A DNA stretch of 64,000 nt from Rhizobium tibeticum (GTDB lineage Bacteria; Pseudomonadota; Alphaproteobacteria; Rhizobiales; Rhizobiaceae): NCBI RefSeq assembly GCF_900110205.1, contig NZ_FOCV01000007.1, positions 124,001 through 188,000 of the forward strand, written 5' to 3'. The notes under the pieces are model-generated. The model saw nothing but the letters and a program-made list of their open reading frames with translations, searched no databases and was not told the origin of the DNA. This document shows, piece by piece, positions 36,069 to 45,938 of this stretch. The position numbers and the translations under genes were made by a program. The number at the start of each line of letters is the position of its first letter. The stretch's first letter is position 1.

Positions 36069-37496
36069 TCAGCTGCGTCCGAACTCGTCGACGATGCGGA
36101 TGATATCGTCTTCGCCGAGATAGGATCCGGTCTGGACTTCGATCAGTTCAAGCATGATCTTGCCGGGGTTGGCCAAGCGATGGATTTCTCCGAGCGGGAT
36201 GTAGACGGATTCGTTTTCCCTGAGCATCTGCACGTTCTCGCCGATCGTCACCTCGGCCGTGCCCTTGACGACGATCCAATGCTCGGAGCGGTGATGGTGC
36301 TTCTGCAGCGACAGCTTCTTGCCCGGCGTGACGAAGATGCGCTTGACCTGGAAACGGTCGCCGTTCAGCACCGAGGTATAGCCGCCCCAAGGGCGGTAAG
36401 AGGTCGGGTGCGTCTCGGTCAGCTGCGATGTCGACGGGGCGGCAGCGAGCATCTTGACGAGGTTTCCGACGTCCTGGCTGTCCTGCAGCCGCCCGACATA
36501 AACCGCGTCCTCGCTGGCGATGACGGCGATGTCGTCCATGCCCTGGACGGCGAGATGCACGCCATGCGTCATGATGAGCGAGTTCTTGGTATTGACGACC
36601 GTCGTGTTGCCGGCGGCGACATTGCCATGCTCGTCGCGGCTGCCGCTCTTCCAGACGGAATCCCAGCTGCCGAGGTCGGACCATTTGAAGGGCGAGGGGA
36701 CGACCGCCGCATTGCTCGTCTTTTCCATGATCGCGTAGTCGATCGAGATGTTCGGGGCTTCGGCAAACGCCGCCTTGTCGAGGCGCGTGAAGTCAAGGTC
36801 GGTCTTTCCGCTTGCCAAAGCCTCTTGCGCGGCCTTCATCGTCTGGGGCGAGTAGGCGTTCATCTCATCGATCAGGCGTGAAACCGAGAACATGAACATA
36901 CCGGAATTCCAATAGAAGCTGCCTGCCGCAAGCATCTCTTCCGCCTTGGCGAGCGGCGGCTTTTCGATGAAGCGCGCTACCGTCCGTGCGCCTGTTGGCA
37001 GCTCTTCTCCGCCTTCGATATAGCCGTAGCCGGTTGCCGGCTCGCTCGGCTGGATGCCGAACGTCACGAGCTTGCCTTCGGCAGCTGTCGCAGCCGCGAT
37101 GCGGACGCAGTCAAAATAGGTGTCGTCGGCGACGATCTCATAGTCGGAGCCAAGCACATGCATGATTGTGTCTTGGTCAAAGCGTTTGCTCACCAGCGTC
37201 GCAGCCGCTGCAACGGCGGCGGCGGTGTTGCGGGCAACCGGTTCGAGCAGAATGGCGGCGAGGCCAATGTCCAGTTCACGTGCCTGCTCGGCGACGAGAA
37301 AGCGGAACTCTTCGTTGGTGAGAACGACAGGAGCCTCGTAGAGCGCAGGATCGGACACGCGCTGCAGCGTCTCCTGGAAAAGTGTCTTGTCGCCGATGAA
37401 CTGTATGAATTGCTTCGGTGCTGCAGCACGCGACAGCGGCCAGAGGCGAGTGCCTTTGCCGCCAGCCATAATCACGGGAACGATCTTCTGTGTCAT
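36069..37496 (-). CDS. manC: ManC, mannose-1-phosphate guanylyltransferase / mannose-6-phosphate isomerase
   Basis: A 475-residue bifunctional protein. The N-terminal nucleotidyltransferase has GGKGTRLWPLSR, NTAAAVAAAA, FIEKP and WNSGMFMF. The C-terminal cupin isomerase domain has YRPWGGYTSV and QKHHHRSEHWIVVKGT. Together they convert fructose-6-phosphate to mannose-6-phosphate and mannose-1-phosphate to GDP-mannose. AAGGA precedes the ATG. It follows the phosphomannomutase-type gene by 36 bases, so the pathway steps are adjacent in one operon. Confidence 0.95.
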   Translation of the reverse strand: MTQKIVPVIMAGGKGTRLWPLSRAAAPKQFIQFIGDKTLFQETLQRVSDPALYEAPVVLTNEEFRFLVAEQARELDIGLAAILLEPVARNTAAAVAAAATLVSKRFDQDTIMHVLGSDYEIVADDTYFDCVRIAAATAAEGKLVTFGIQPSEPATGYGYIEGGEELPTGARTVARFIEKPPLAKAEEMLAAGSFYWNSGMFMFSVSRLIDEMNAYSPQTMKAAQEALASGKTDLDFTRLDKAAFAEAPNISIDYAIMEKTSNAAVVPSPFKWSDLGSWDSVWKSGSRDEHGNVAAGNTTVVNTKNSLIMTHGVHLAVQGMDDIAVIASEDAVYVGRLQDSQDVGNLVKMLAAAPSTSQLTETHPTSYRPWGGYTSVLNGDRFQVKRIFVTPGKKLSLQKHHHRSEHWIVVKGTAEVTIGENVQMLRENESVYIPLGEIHRLANPGKIMLELIEVQTGSYLGEDDIIRIVDEFGRS

Positions 37497-37532
37497 TTGG
37501 AGTGTCCTTGAATATCTCTTTTACGTCGCCAA

Positions 37533-38957
37533 TCAGTTCGCCTGCGCCCACCAGCGAATTCGCTCCAGACCGGCGTGCAGCAACGCCAGGGTGGTAGCTT
37601 CGCTTTTCGCCTCGGCGTAGCAGCGCATTTCGGGGGCGTTGCCGGAGGGGCGGAAATGAATCATGCCTCGGTCCTTCAGCGTGACGCGAAGCCCGTCGAT
37701 GTCGCTGACGCCGCCGACCTCGCCGATCGGCTGCAGAAACGCCGCGAGATTGGCGGAGCCGGCCCGGAGATACGCCATCAACCGGGCACTGGTCTCAACC
37801 GGAAAATCCTCAAGGCGGTCGGCTGCGGCAAACGGCAGATGGTAGGAGGCGGCGACGACCGAAAGCGGCTGCCGTCTGGATGCTGCGAGAGAGAGCGTCG
37901 CCAGGATCGGCACGAAGCAATCGCGCGTCGGCAGGGCGCGCAGCTTATGGCCGTTGACGTCGAAGTCGCTCGCGGTCAGCACGCCTCCGTTTGCCTCGAA
38001 ACCGGCGACATGGGTCTGCCCGGCTGCGAGTGCGTCTTGCATGCCTGATATCACAAAGGGAGAGCCGACGCGGGTGCGAATGATGTTGAAGCGACCGGCA
38101 GCTTCGATGCCGGAATTCGAAGTCACGGGCGTCACCACCGACGTCGCGCCGAGAAAGTTTGCGGCGATCAGTCCAAGCAGGTCGCCACGCAGTGGCGTGC
38201 CCGTCTCATCTGCCACCAATGGGCGATCGCCATCACCATCCGCAGAAACGATCGCGTCGAGGCCATGCTGCCTTGCGACATCCATGAGCTTGGCAATCGT
38301 CTCGTGCGAAACGGCCTCGGTGTCGACGGGGATGAATGCTTCCGACCGTCCAAATGGCACGACTGTTGCGCCGAAATGCTTCAAGAGGTCCACCAGCAGG
38401 TCACGGGCGACCGTGCTGTGTTGGTAGACACCGACTTTGACGCCGTCGAGCGCGCCTGTGGGGAGAATATTGGCATTCCGCTCGCGGAAAGCTGCCAGGC
38501 ATTCGACGGACCGATCCTGTGGCGTGGTGCCGCGCGGCTGAAACGCAAAACCGGCGCGATCGAGTTCTGCGGCCTCGGCCGTGATCATTGCCTCGTCTGC
38601 CTTGCCTATCTCACCATCCGGCCGATAGAACTTTATGCCATTGCGATCGGCTGGAATGTGCGAGCCCGTTACCATCAGGCAAGCCGCCTTTTGCTGCAGG
38701 CCATAGAGCGCAAGCGCCGGCGTTGGGACGGCGCCGCAATAAAGAATGTCGAAGCCGAGGCCGGCCAAAGCATCGGCGCAGTTTGCCGCGATTTCAGGGC
38801 TGGAATCCCTGAAGTCCTCGCCGATCAGCAGGGCATCGCCGTGGCGCGCCATTCCACTGTCGAGCAGATAGCGACCGAAGGCAGTGGCATAGAGCGCCGA
38901 AGCTCGCCCCTTGAGGTCGACAGACAGGCCGCGAAGCCCACTTGTTCCGAATTTCAT
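37533..38957 (-). CDS. Phosphomannomutase/phosphoglucomutase family enzyme
   Basis: A 474-residue alpha-D-phosphohexomutase. Seen: MKFGTSGLRG start, the phosphoserine loop MVTGSHIPADRNGIKFY (active serine in GSHIP), the metal site DGDGDRP, the sugar-binding GFEANGG loop and the C-terminal phosphate-binding RPSGNAPEMRCYAEA. It would supply mannose-1-phosphate for ManC; glucose-phosphate activity is also possible. The start at 38957 fits the family N-terminus; frame extension to 38990 adds an unrelated 11 residues. First gene of the minus-strand pmm-manC-rkpK-lpsL group. Confidence 0.9.
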   Translation of the reverse strand: MKFGTSGLRGLSVDLKGRASALYATAFGRYLLDSGMARHGDALLIGEDFRDSSPEIAANCADALAGLGFDILYCGAVPTPALALYGLQQKAACLMVTGSHIPADRNGIKFYRPDGEIGKADEAMITAEAAELDRAGFAFQPRGTTPQDRSVECLAAFRERNANILPTGALDGVKVGVYQHSTVARDLLVDLLKHFGATVVPFGRSEAFIPVDTEAVSHETIAKLMDVARQHGLDAIVSADGDGDRPLVADETGTPLRGDLLGLIAANFLGATSVVTPVTSNSGIEAAGRFNIIRTRVGSPFVISGMQDALAAGQTHVAGFEANGGVLTASDFDVNGHKLRALPTRDCFVPILATLSLAASRRQPLSVVAASYHLPFAAADRLEDFPVETSARLMAYLRAGSANLAAFLQPIGEVGGVSDIDGLRVTLKDRGMIHFRPSGNAPEMRCYAEAKSEATTLALLHAGLERIRWWAQAN

Positions 38958-39112
38958 CCTGAATAAGCCCCCGGATACGCTTGAATTCACCAGCGATTCG
39001 ACCGCAATCTACTCAGCGTTCGTAAATAGTGAACCCCGACGAACAATAAAATGTCTGCCAATTCCCGCTTCGAGGCAAGCTGAAAGCGCATCCAAGCGGA
39101 CGAGGACCGTCC

Positions 39113-39814
39113 ATGAATGAACAGTCGGTTGCGTTGGAGGAAAGCTGGAGAGAGGCTCTCGCCGGCGAATTCGCCAGCCCTTACATGCAGCAACTCAAAG
39201 CGTTCCTCGTCGCCGAGAAACACCAAGGCAAACGGATATTTCCCAAGGGATCCGAGTACTTCCGCGCTCTTGACCTTACGCCACTGGCCGACGTCAAGGT
39301 CGTGATCCTGGGGCAGGATCCCTATCATGGGCTCGGCCAGGCGCATGGCCTTTGTTTCAGTGTTCGACCGGGCGTTCGAATCCCACCGTCACTCGTCAAT
39401 ATCTACAAGGAAATGCAAAGCGATCTGGGCATTCCGCCGGCTCGGCACGGATTTCTGGAGCACTGGGCGCGGCAGGGAGTGCTTTTGCTAAACAGCGTGC
39501 TGACGGTCGAGGAGGCGCAGGCCGCATCACACCAGGGCAAGGGCTGGGAGCGCTTCACCGACGCAGTTATTCGCAAGGTCAATGACGAATGCGATGGCGT
39601 CGTGTTCATGCTCTGGGGCTCCTATGCCCAGCGCAAGGCCGCCTTCGTCGACACTGCGCGCCATCTTGTGTTGAAGGCGCCGCATCCATCACCGCTCTCC
39701 GCCCACAACGGGTTCTTTGGTTGCGGCCATTTTTCCAAGGCCAACGCGTTTTTGCAGGCGCGCGGTCGGGCACCGATCGACTGGCGGCTGCCCGCCGCCG
39801 CACATGATATCTAG
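39113..39814 (+). CDS. ung: Uracil-DNA glycosylase (family 1)
   Basis: A 233-residue DNA repair enzyme that removes uracil from DNA. Catalytic water-activating motif GQDPYHG at residues 67-73, FSV uracil-stacking region, [11 protein letters not shown], and the minor-groove loop HPSPLSAH are all intact. The length is normal. It is divergent from the phosphohexomutase gene across about 155 bases. Confidence 0.97.
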   Translation: MNEQSVALEESWREALAGEFASPYMQQLKAFLVAEKHQGKRIFPKGSEYFRALDLTPLADVKVVILGQDPYHGLGQAHGLCFSVRPGVRIPPSLVNIYKEMQSDLGIPPARHGFLEHWARQGVLLLNSVLTVEEAQAASHQGKGWERFTDAVIRKVNDECDGVVFMLWGSYAQRKAAFVDTARHLVLKAPHPSPLSAHNGFFGCGHFSKANAFLQARGRAPIDWRLPAAAHDI

Positions 39815-39953
39815 GCTCATTCTGAACGATTTCATTTTGTCGTTCACTAAAAAGAGACAATGCGTTCCGGTCGGCGGGACTATTCCAATCGGTCCCTAGC
39901 GATCATCTATACCCCATCCGAAGCCCGCGAGGCGGGCAAGAAAGGGGTCTCAA

Positions 39954-40886
39954 ATGCTCGATCAAATCAAGGGTCTGCACCACGTCACATCGATGGCGGA
40001 GGATGCCCGCACCAACAACCAATTCTTCACCAACACGCTCGGCCTGCGCCGCGTCAAGAAGACCGTGAACTTCGACGCGCCCGACGTCTATCACCTCTAT
40101 TATGGCGACGAAACCGGTGCGCCCGGCACCATCATGACCTACTTCCCGTTCCCGAAGATGGCGCAAGGTCGCCCTGGAACCGGCGAAGTCGGAACCACCG
40201 TTTTCTCGGTCCCGCAGGGTTCGATCGGTTTCTGGAACGATCGCCTGAGCAAGCTGAACATCACCGGCCTGAAAACCGAGGAAACGTTCGGCGAAAAGCG
40301 CCTGAACTTTGCCGGTCCTGATGGCGACGGTTTTGCTCTTGTCGAAGTCAACGATGACAATCGCCTGCCCTGGACGCACGGCGGCATCAGCGAGGATCAC
40401 GCGATCCGCGGTTTCCACTCGGTTGCCATGCGGTTGCGCGATGACGGTGCCACGTCCGAACTGCTCAACTTCATGGGTTACGAAGTCCAGGAAGAACGCG
40501 ATGGCGTGAAGCGCTTGACGATCCCTGGTGGCAACGGCGCGCATCTCGTCGATCTTGAAACCATGCCGAACGTTTCGCGCGCTTTGCCCGGTGCAGGTTC
40601 CGTTCATCACGTGGCCTTCGCCGTAGAAAATCGAGAGAAGCAGCTCGAAGTCCGCAAGGCACTGATGGACACCGGCTATCAGGTTACGCCCGTCATTGAC
40701 CGTGATTATTTCTGGGCGATTTACTTCCGGACCCCGGGCGGCATCCTGTTCGAGATTGCGACGAACGAGCCCGGATTCAACCGTGACGAGGACACCGCCC
40801 ATCTTGGTGAAGCGTTGAAGCTGCCGCAGCAGCACCAACACCTGCGTGCACTTATCGAGCAGCACTTGCAGCCGCTTGAAGCCTAA
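39954..40886 (+). CDS. Ring-cleaving dioxygenase-like VOC protein (MhqO type)
   Basis: A 310-residue protein with two glyoxalase/VOC modules, the layout of extradiol-type ring-cleaving dioxygenases. Seen: IKGLHHVTSMAEDARTN at the start, TVFSVPQGSIGFW, VHHVAFAVENREKQ opening the second half and the C-terminal metal-ligand region GGILFEIATNEPGF. The best-known relatives are the MhqO/LinE-like hydroquinone dioxygenases. The gene directly following encodes an MhqD-like hydrolase, nine bases downstream, reproducing the quinone-resistance pairing known from Bacillus. Substrate is inferred, not shown. Confidence 0.85.
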   Translation: MLDQIKGLHHVTSMAEDARTNNQFFTNTLGLRRVKKTVNFDAPDVYHLYYGDETGAPGTIMTYFPFPKMAQGRPGTGEVGTTVFSVPQGSIGFWNDRLSKLNITGLKTEETFGEKRLNFAGPDGDGFALVEVNDDNRLPWTHGGISEDHAIRGFHSVAMRLRDDGATSELLNFMGYEVQEERDGVKRLTIPGGNGAHLVDLETMPNVSRALPGAGSVHHVAFAVENREKQLEVRKALMDTGYQVTPVIDRDYFWAIYFRTPGGILFEIATNEPGFNRDEDTAHLGEALKLPQQHQHLRALIEQHLQPLEA

Positions 40887-40894
40887 GGGGAAGC

Positions 40895-41506
40895 ATGATG
40901 AGCGATAACAGCTATGCGCACCGGCTGCAGGCCGGTGCCCCCGGAAAGCCCATTCTGTTCGTGCTGCACGGAACGGGCGGCGACGAAAACCAGTTCTTCG
41001 ATTTCGCGCGGCGCCTGTTGCCGGAAGCGACGATCGTCTCGCCGCGCGGCGACGTCTCGGAGTTTGGTGCGGCACGCTTCTTCAAACGCACTGGCGAGGG
41101 CGTCTACGACATGACGGATCTTGCCCGAGCAACGGAGAAGATGGCCGCTTTTGTCGCAACGCTGGCGAAGGAACATGCGGCCACCGATATCCTCGGACTT
41201 GGCTTCTCGAACGGAGCAAATATCCTTGCCAACGTCTTGATCGATAAGGGGCTGTTCGATGCGTCGGTGTTGATGCATCCGCTGATCCCATTTCAGCCGA
41301 GAGCGAACACCGCACTAGCTAGGCGCAGGATATTGATCACCGCCGGTGAGCGCGACCCGATCAGCCCTGCGCCCGTCACGAGGGCTTTGGCCGACTACTT
41401 CGAAGCCCAGAATGCTTGTGTCACGACGGAATGGCATGCAGGTGGGCATGATATCCGACAGAACGAAATCGACGCCATTCACAGGTTCTTCGACCCGTAT
41501 CATTAA
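40895..41506 (+). CDS. Phospholipase/carboxylesterase-type hydrolase (MhqD-like)
   Basis: A 203-residue small alpha/beta hydrolase. Seen: FVLHGTGGDENQFFDFA, the nucleophile elbow LGFSNGAN with serine, the acid in ITAGERDPISP and the catalytic histidine in HAGGHDI. The triad is complete, unlike the hydrolase-like protein at 25867. AAGGGGA lies before tandem ATG codons at 40895 and 40898. It pairs with the dioxygenase-like gene upstream, suggesting joint action on quinone or aromatic adducts. Confidence 0.88.
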   Translation: MMSDNSYAHRLQAGAPGKPILFVLHGTGGDENQFFDFARRLLPEATIVSPRGDVSEFGAARFFKRTGEGVYDMTDLARATEKMAAFVATLAKEHAATDILGLGFSNGANILANVLIDKGLFDASVLMHPLIPFQPRANTALARRRILITAGERDPISPAPVTRALADYFEAQNACVTTEWHAGGHDIRQNEIDAIHRFFDPYH

Positions 41507-41762
41507 GTGGCCGTCGGATGGCCCTTGGCCATCCGACAGCCTCATTCGCCTGCGCAGACCGATACTCCAACAGGCTTATCTGTGGCTGTGATGTTCTGGT
41601 GGGCGCTGTGACCATCCGATAAGATGGTATATGATCGGTTGCGGCTGCCACCAGCGGGTCGGTGTCGCCGCATTATTGCTGGGTATGTGTGGTTCCGATC
41701 ATTCGGGGACTATCGCTCATGCGCTGCAAGACCGCAGTGAGCACCAAAGCGGAGTTTCGAAA

Positions 41763-42245
41763 TTGAGTGTTGCCTTCGTCAAAGAAGAAAGTGCCGAAGC
41801 GGCTTCGGAAACGCTTTTGCCTGACCGTCCAATTTCGCCGCATCCGAACCTTGTTACGGAAGCGGGATTGAAGGCTTTGGAATTGCAGCTCCAGCAAGCT
41901 CGCGAAGCCTACGATGCCGCAAGCACCATAGAAGACGTGAATGAACGACGGCGGCAGGCAGCAAACCCACTGCGGGATTTACGCTACTTGGCCGCACGCG
42001 TTCGCACGGCGCAGGTTATCCCTGACCCGACTTCATTCGACACCGTTGCCTTTGGAAGCACCGTGACCTTCAGCCGTGACGATGGACGCGTACAGACATA
42101 TCGGGTGGTGGGAGAGGACGAAGCTGATCCCAACGCTGGCTCGATTTCCTTCGTATCCCCGGTGGCAAGGACCCTCGTCGGCAAAACGATTGGTGATGTC
42201 GTCAGTGTCGGCGGTCAAGAGCTTGAGGTCATCGCCATCTCCTAG
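41763..42245 (+). CDS. GreA/Rnk-like transcription factor, probable TTG start
   Basis: About 160 residues. The N-terminal part is an acidic tail then LVTEAGLKALELQLQQAREA, a helical hairpin. The C-terminal half is a GreA/GreB C-domain: DTVAFGSTVTFSRDDGRV, then ARTLVGKTIGDVVSVGG. Such proteins bind in the RNA polymerase secondary channel or regulate nucleotide metabolism (Rnk). I chose TTG at 41763 because GCGGAG lies nine bases upstream and the conserved sequence starts there; the frame is open upstream to 41631 but that part has no family character. Confidence 0.8.
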   Translation: MSVAFVKEESAEAASETLLPDRPISPHPNLVTEAGLKALELQLQQAREAYDAASTIEDVNERRRQAANPLRDLRYLAARVRTAQVIPDPTSFDTVAFGSTVTFSRDDGRVQTYRVVGEDEADPNAGSISFVSPVARTLVGKTIGDVVSVGGQELEVIAIS

Positions 42246-42622
42246 GGCGTCCATCTCGGCATCATGCGAACGCAACGGCTGTTTTCGAAGCTTGTGACCC
42301 TGAAATTCGGGTATGCGAATTGTTCCCAATCGTACGTGGACGATCTTGGCGCAAAGCAGAAACTGGTTGCCCTCACGTGGCCGTTACTGGGAACTTGCCG
42401 TGCTTTCATGTTGTCTTAAGTAATTCCCTTGAGATTGTAATCTCCCTGTTCCATGATGCTGCGATGCGAAGAATTTCGGGTCGTGCTTCATGACGATCGA
42501 TGCAGATCGCCTCAGCCATGAACATGTTTTTTCGCTGCCGGCTGGCTTTACGGCTGTTGGACTTTCATTCTTGTTTGTCCCGCGAGTTCGTACTTGCGGT
42601 CGATCTGATTTAGGGATGCTGC
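42246..42622. other. 377-base gap with no recognised gene
   Basis: Between the GreA/Rnk-like gene and the GNAT gene I see only a short perfect hairpin GAGATT-GT-AATCTC at 42431-42444. A 57-codon frame from 42490 has no family character and no ribosome binding site. The region presumably holds the terminator of the upstream gene and the promoter of the acetyltransferase gene. Confidence 0.4.
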
Positions 42623-43468
42623 ATGAATTCGGAGTTTGCCGTTCGCCCGATGCGACCCGGTGAGTTGGAGCTAGTGCTTGAATGGGCACGTCAGGAGGGC
42701 TGGAATCCCGGCCTCGACGATTCCATTGCCTTTCACGATGCGGACCCATCCGGTTTTTTCGTTGGCGTGTTGGGGGAGGTGCCGGTCGCCTCGATTTCCG
42801 TCGTCAAGTATGGCGAGGATTTCGCGTTCCTCGGGCTCTATATCGTCCATCCGGATTTTCGGGGCAGGGGCTACGGCAAAGCCATCTGGAATACCGGCAT
42901 GGCGTCTGCGGAAGGCCGCAGCATCGGCCTGGACGCTGTGCCCGCGCAGCAAGACAATTACCGCAAGGCCGGTTTCGAAGAGGCCTATCGGACGGTTCGC
43001 TACGGCGGCGTGATATCAGCCGTGCCCGAATCGACATTGGTCGCGCAATCCGTCTCAGACAAGCTTGACGGATTGCTGCGCTATGACGCGACGATCTTTC
43101 CGGCTCCGCGGCCGGCGTTTGTGACGTCGTGGTGTGCACCGCGCAAGGACCGGCACTCGGCTGTGGTGCGCAAGAGTGGCAAGATTCGTGGCTACGGGAC
43201 GATCCGTTGTTGTTATGAAGGCTACAAGATCGGCCCGCTGTTTGCAGCCGACAAGGATAGCGCCGCAGCCTTGCTTTCGGCCCTTGCGCCGCGTGCCAAG
43301 GGAGCGAAGGTCTTCATCGATATTCCGACCGGCAATGGGGAGGCGGTTGAGCTTGCCGAGAGCATGGGCTTGGCGCCTGTCTTCGAAACCGCCCGGATGT
43401 ATCGGGGAACAGCGCCAAACGTTGCGCTCAAGAACGTCTTCGGCGTAACGACGCTGGAGCTCGGCTAA
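42623..43468 (+). CDS. GNAT-family acetyltransferase with C-terminal extension
   Basis: A 281-residue protein. The N-terminal half is a GNAT domain: VRPMRPGELELVLEWARQEG, then the acetyl-CoA-binding pattern YIVHPDFRGRGYGKAIW (RGRGYG) and NYRKAGFEEAYR. The C-terminal half (about residues 140-281) is a second domain like the YitH/HolE-type GNAT extension, with PAFVTSWCAPRKD and RGTAPN. Substrate is unknown. Its stop codon overlaps the stop of the convergent exporter gene. Confidence 0.87.
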   Translation: MNSEFAVRPMRPGELELVLEWARQEGWNPGLDDSIAFHDADPSGFFVGVLGEVPVASISVVKYGEDFAFLGLYIVHPDFRGRGYGKAIWNTGMASAEGRSIGLDAVPAQQDNYRKAGFEEAYRTVRYGGVISAVPESTLVAQSVSDKLDGLLRYDATIFPAPRPAFVTSWCAPRKDRHSAVVRKSGKIRGYGTIRCCYEGYKIGPLFAADKDSAAALLSALAPRAKGAKVFIDIPTGNGEAVELAESMGLAPVFETARMYRGTAPNVALKNVFGVTTLELG

Positions 43469-44382
43469 TCCATAGGCGAAGCAGGTGCCGTCGAGGCAGC
43501 TCGCTCAGGGCGGCCTTTTTCGGCAATGGCGATGCCGCCCAATGCAAGCGCAAGCGCAATCAAGTGAAAGGCCTGCAGCTGCTCGCCAAGCAGGGCGACC
43601 GACAACAGCGTGCCAAAGACCGGCACGAGGTTGATGAACAGCCCGGCGCGATTTGCGCCGATCGCCTCAACCCCCTTGATGTAAAGGATCTGTGCGAGCA
43701 GGGAGGCGAAGATCGCGGTGTAGAAGGCGATCAGCCAGCCTCTGTTGTCAGGCAGCCGAACGGCGCCCTGGCTGCCCTCCCAAATGAGAAGCGGCACGGC
43801 GCTCAGCGTCGCGCCAAGCGCGGGGATGGCCATCAATGTGCGCCAGTCGAGCGGCGGCTTCCAGCGAAGAAAAATCGTGTAGACCGAGTAGGCGGCGACA
43901 GCGATCAGCATGAGACCGTCGCCGCGATTGAGGTCAAGCCGCAGCAGGGTCGTCAGGTCACCATGGGCGGCGGTCAATGCGACGCCCCCGAGTGTCATGG
44001 CGAAGCCGACGACTTGCGCAGTCGAGACGCCTGTGCGGAAGAAGACGAAATTCAGCAGGAAGATCAGCATCGGAATGCCGGCCTGCTCGATCGCGACATT
44101 GATCACGCTCGTATACTTGACGGCCGAGTAAAGCATGGCGTTAAAGAGCGTGTACCCGATGACGCCGTAGAAGACGAGCAGCGGCAAATTCCTGCGGACA
44201 ATCGGCCAGTCGCGCTTCAATTGCGGTAACGAAACGGCGGCAATCAGTGCTGTTGCAAGGAACCAGCGCAGAAACGTCAGCATCATCGGGCTGACGTGCC
44301 CAAGCGCGAGCTTGCCCGCCACCGCGTTTGCGCCCCAGCACAGCGCTGCGACGACGAGAGAAATATAAGCGGCGACCTGCAC
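43465..44382 (-). CDS. DMT/EamA-family drug or metabolite exporter
   Basis: A 305-residue inner-membrane protein with ten predicted helices in two EamA repeats. Each repeat carries the usual core (WGANAVAGKLALGHVSP in the first; FYTAIFASLLAQILYIKGV in the second). A Lys/Glu/Arg-rich tail ends the protein. Members export amino acids, purines or small metabolites. The specific substrate cannot be told. It is divergent from purA across about 200 bases. Confidence 0.9.
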   Translation of the reverse strand: MQVAAYISLVVAALCWGANAVAGKLALGHVSPMMLTFLRWFLATALIAAVSLPQLKRDWPIVRRNLPLLVFYGVIGYTLFNAMLYSAVKYTSVINVAIEQAGIPMLIFLLNFVFFRTGVSTAQVVGFAMTLGGVALTAAHGDLTTLLRLDLNRGDGLMLIAVAAYSVYTIFLRWKPPLDWRTLMAIPALGATLSAVPLLIWEGSQGAVRLPDNRGWLIAFYTAIFASLLAQILYIKGVEAIGANRAGLFINLVPVFGTLLSVALLGEQLQAFHLIALALALGGIAIAEKGRPERAASTAPASPMD

Positions 44383-44579
44383 AGGCGATTCTTTCAGATG
44401 GCGGCGATGCGGTTCTCAACCTCAGGGTATGATCGGCCAATAGCCCGATGATGGCTGATTTGTCACGTAAAAAGCCGATTCCGGCGGCATAACAGGGTCG
44501 CTTTCCCGGTAACAAAGCATTATAGATGCGCGGGTTTGAGAAGGGTGCGGTTAAATCCGCCTTTAACAGGAAGACGTGA

Positions 44580-45878
44580 ATGACGAACGTAGTCGTGGTC
44601 GGTTCGCAATGGGGTGACGAAGGCAAAGGCAAAATTGTCGATTGGCTTTCGGAACGTGCGGACATCGTTGTGCGCTATCAGGGCGGACACAATGCAGGCC
44701 ATACGCTGGTCATCGATGGGACCAGCTACAAGCTGTCGCTCTTGCCATCCGGCGTCGTGCGTCCCGGCAAAATGGCTGTAATCGGCAACGGCGTCGTCGT
44801 CGATCCGCATGCGCTGATCGCCGAGATCGAGAAGCTGGAAAAGCAGGGCGTGAAGATTTCTCCCGAGAACCTGCGCATTGCCGACAACGCGACCCTTATT
44901 CTTTCGCTGCACCGCGAGCTCGATGCCTTCCGCGAAGATGCAGCGTCCAACAGCGGCACGAAGATCGGCACCACACGCCGCGGCATCGGTCCGGCCTATG
45001 AAGACAAGGTTGGCCGCCGTGCGATCCGCGTGATGGATCTTGCCGATCTCGACACGCTGCCGGGCAAGGTCGACCGCATCCTGACGCACCACAATGCACT
45101 GCGCCGCGGCCTTGGCGTCGCCGAGGTCAGCCACGACACGATCATGACCGAGCTGACGTCGATTGCCGACCGCGTGCTTCCCTACCGCGATACCGTTTGG
45201 CTTTTCCTCGACAAGGAACGCCGCAAGGGCGCCCGCATCCTCTTCGAAGGTGCGCAGGGCAGCTTGCTCGACATCGACCATGGCACCTATCCGTTCGTGA
45301 CGTCCTCGAACACCGTTGCCGGTCAGGCTGCGGCCGGTTCGGGCATGGGCCCGGGATCGCTCGGTTATATCCTCGGCATCACCAAGGCCTATACGACGCG
45401 CGTTGGCGAGGGGCCGTTCCCGACCGAGCTGCATGACGACATCGGCCAGTTCCTTGGCGAAAAGGGCCACGAATTCGGCACCGTAACCGGCCGCAAGCGT
45501 CGTTGTGGCTGGTTCGATGCGGCGCTGGTGCGCCAGTCGGTTGCAACGAACGGCATTACCGGGATCGCGCTGACGAAGCTTGATGTCCTCGACGGCCTGG
45601 ACGAACTGAAGATCTGCGTCGGCTACAAGCTGGACGGCGAGCAGATCGATCATCTTCCGGCCAGCCAAGGCGCGCAGGCTCGCGTCGAGCCGATCTATTT
45701 GACGCTTGAAGGCTGGAAGGAATCCACTGTCGGCGCGCGCAGCTGGGCCGACCTGCCGGCTCAGGCGATCAAGTATGTCCGCCAGGTCGAAGAGTTGATC
45801 GGGGCGCCTGTCGCTCTCTTGTCTACAAGTCCTGAGCGTGACGACACGATACTTGTGACCGATCCGTTTGAGGATTAA
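44580..45878 (+). CDS. purA: Adenylosuccinate synthetase
   Basis: A 432-residue enzyme that joins aspartate to IMP using GTP in AMP synthesis. Seen: [18 protein letters not shown]-loop, [44 protein letters not shown] and [12 protein letters not shown], all intact and of normal length. Housekeeping gene with typical high-GC codon use. Confidence 0.98.
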   Translation: MTNVVVVGSQWGDEGKGKIVDWLSERADIVVRYQGGHNAGHTLVIDGTSYKLSLLPSGVVRPGKMAVIGNGVVVDPHALIAEIEKLEKQGVKISPENLRIADNATLILSLHRELDAFREDAASNSGTKIGTTRRGIGPAYEDKVGRRAIRVMDLADLDTLPGKVDRILTHHNALRRGLGVAEVSHDTIMTELTSIADRVLPYRDTVWLFLDKERRKGARILFEGAQGSLLDIDHGTYPFVTSSNTVAGQAAAGSGMGPGSLGYILGITKAYTTRVGEGPFPTELHDDIGQFLGEKGHEFGTVTGRKRRCGWFDAALVRQSVATNGITGIALTKLDVLDGLDELKICVGYKLDGEQIDHLPASQGAQARVEPIYLTLEGWKESTVGARSWADLPAQAIKYVRQVEELIGAPVALLSTSPERDDTILVTDPFED

Positions 45879-45938
45879 GGTCGCGGGTCATTATTTGTGC
45901 GGTTCGCAGGGCGCACCGCACTCTTAGAGAAAGTTCGA

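Noticed and set aside
42490..42663. 57-codon frame before the GNAT gene
   Set aside because: No ribosome binding site, no family character and it overlaps the GNAT start in another frame.
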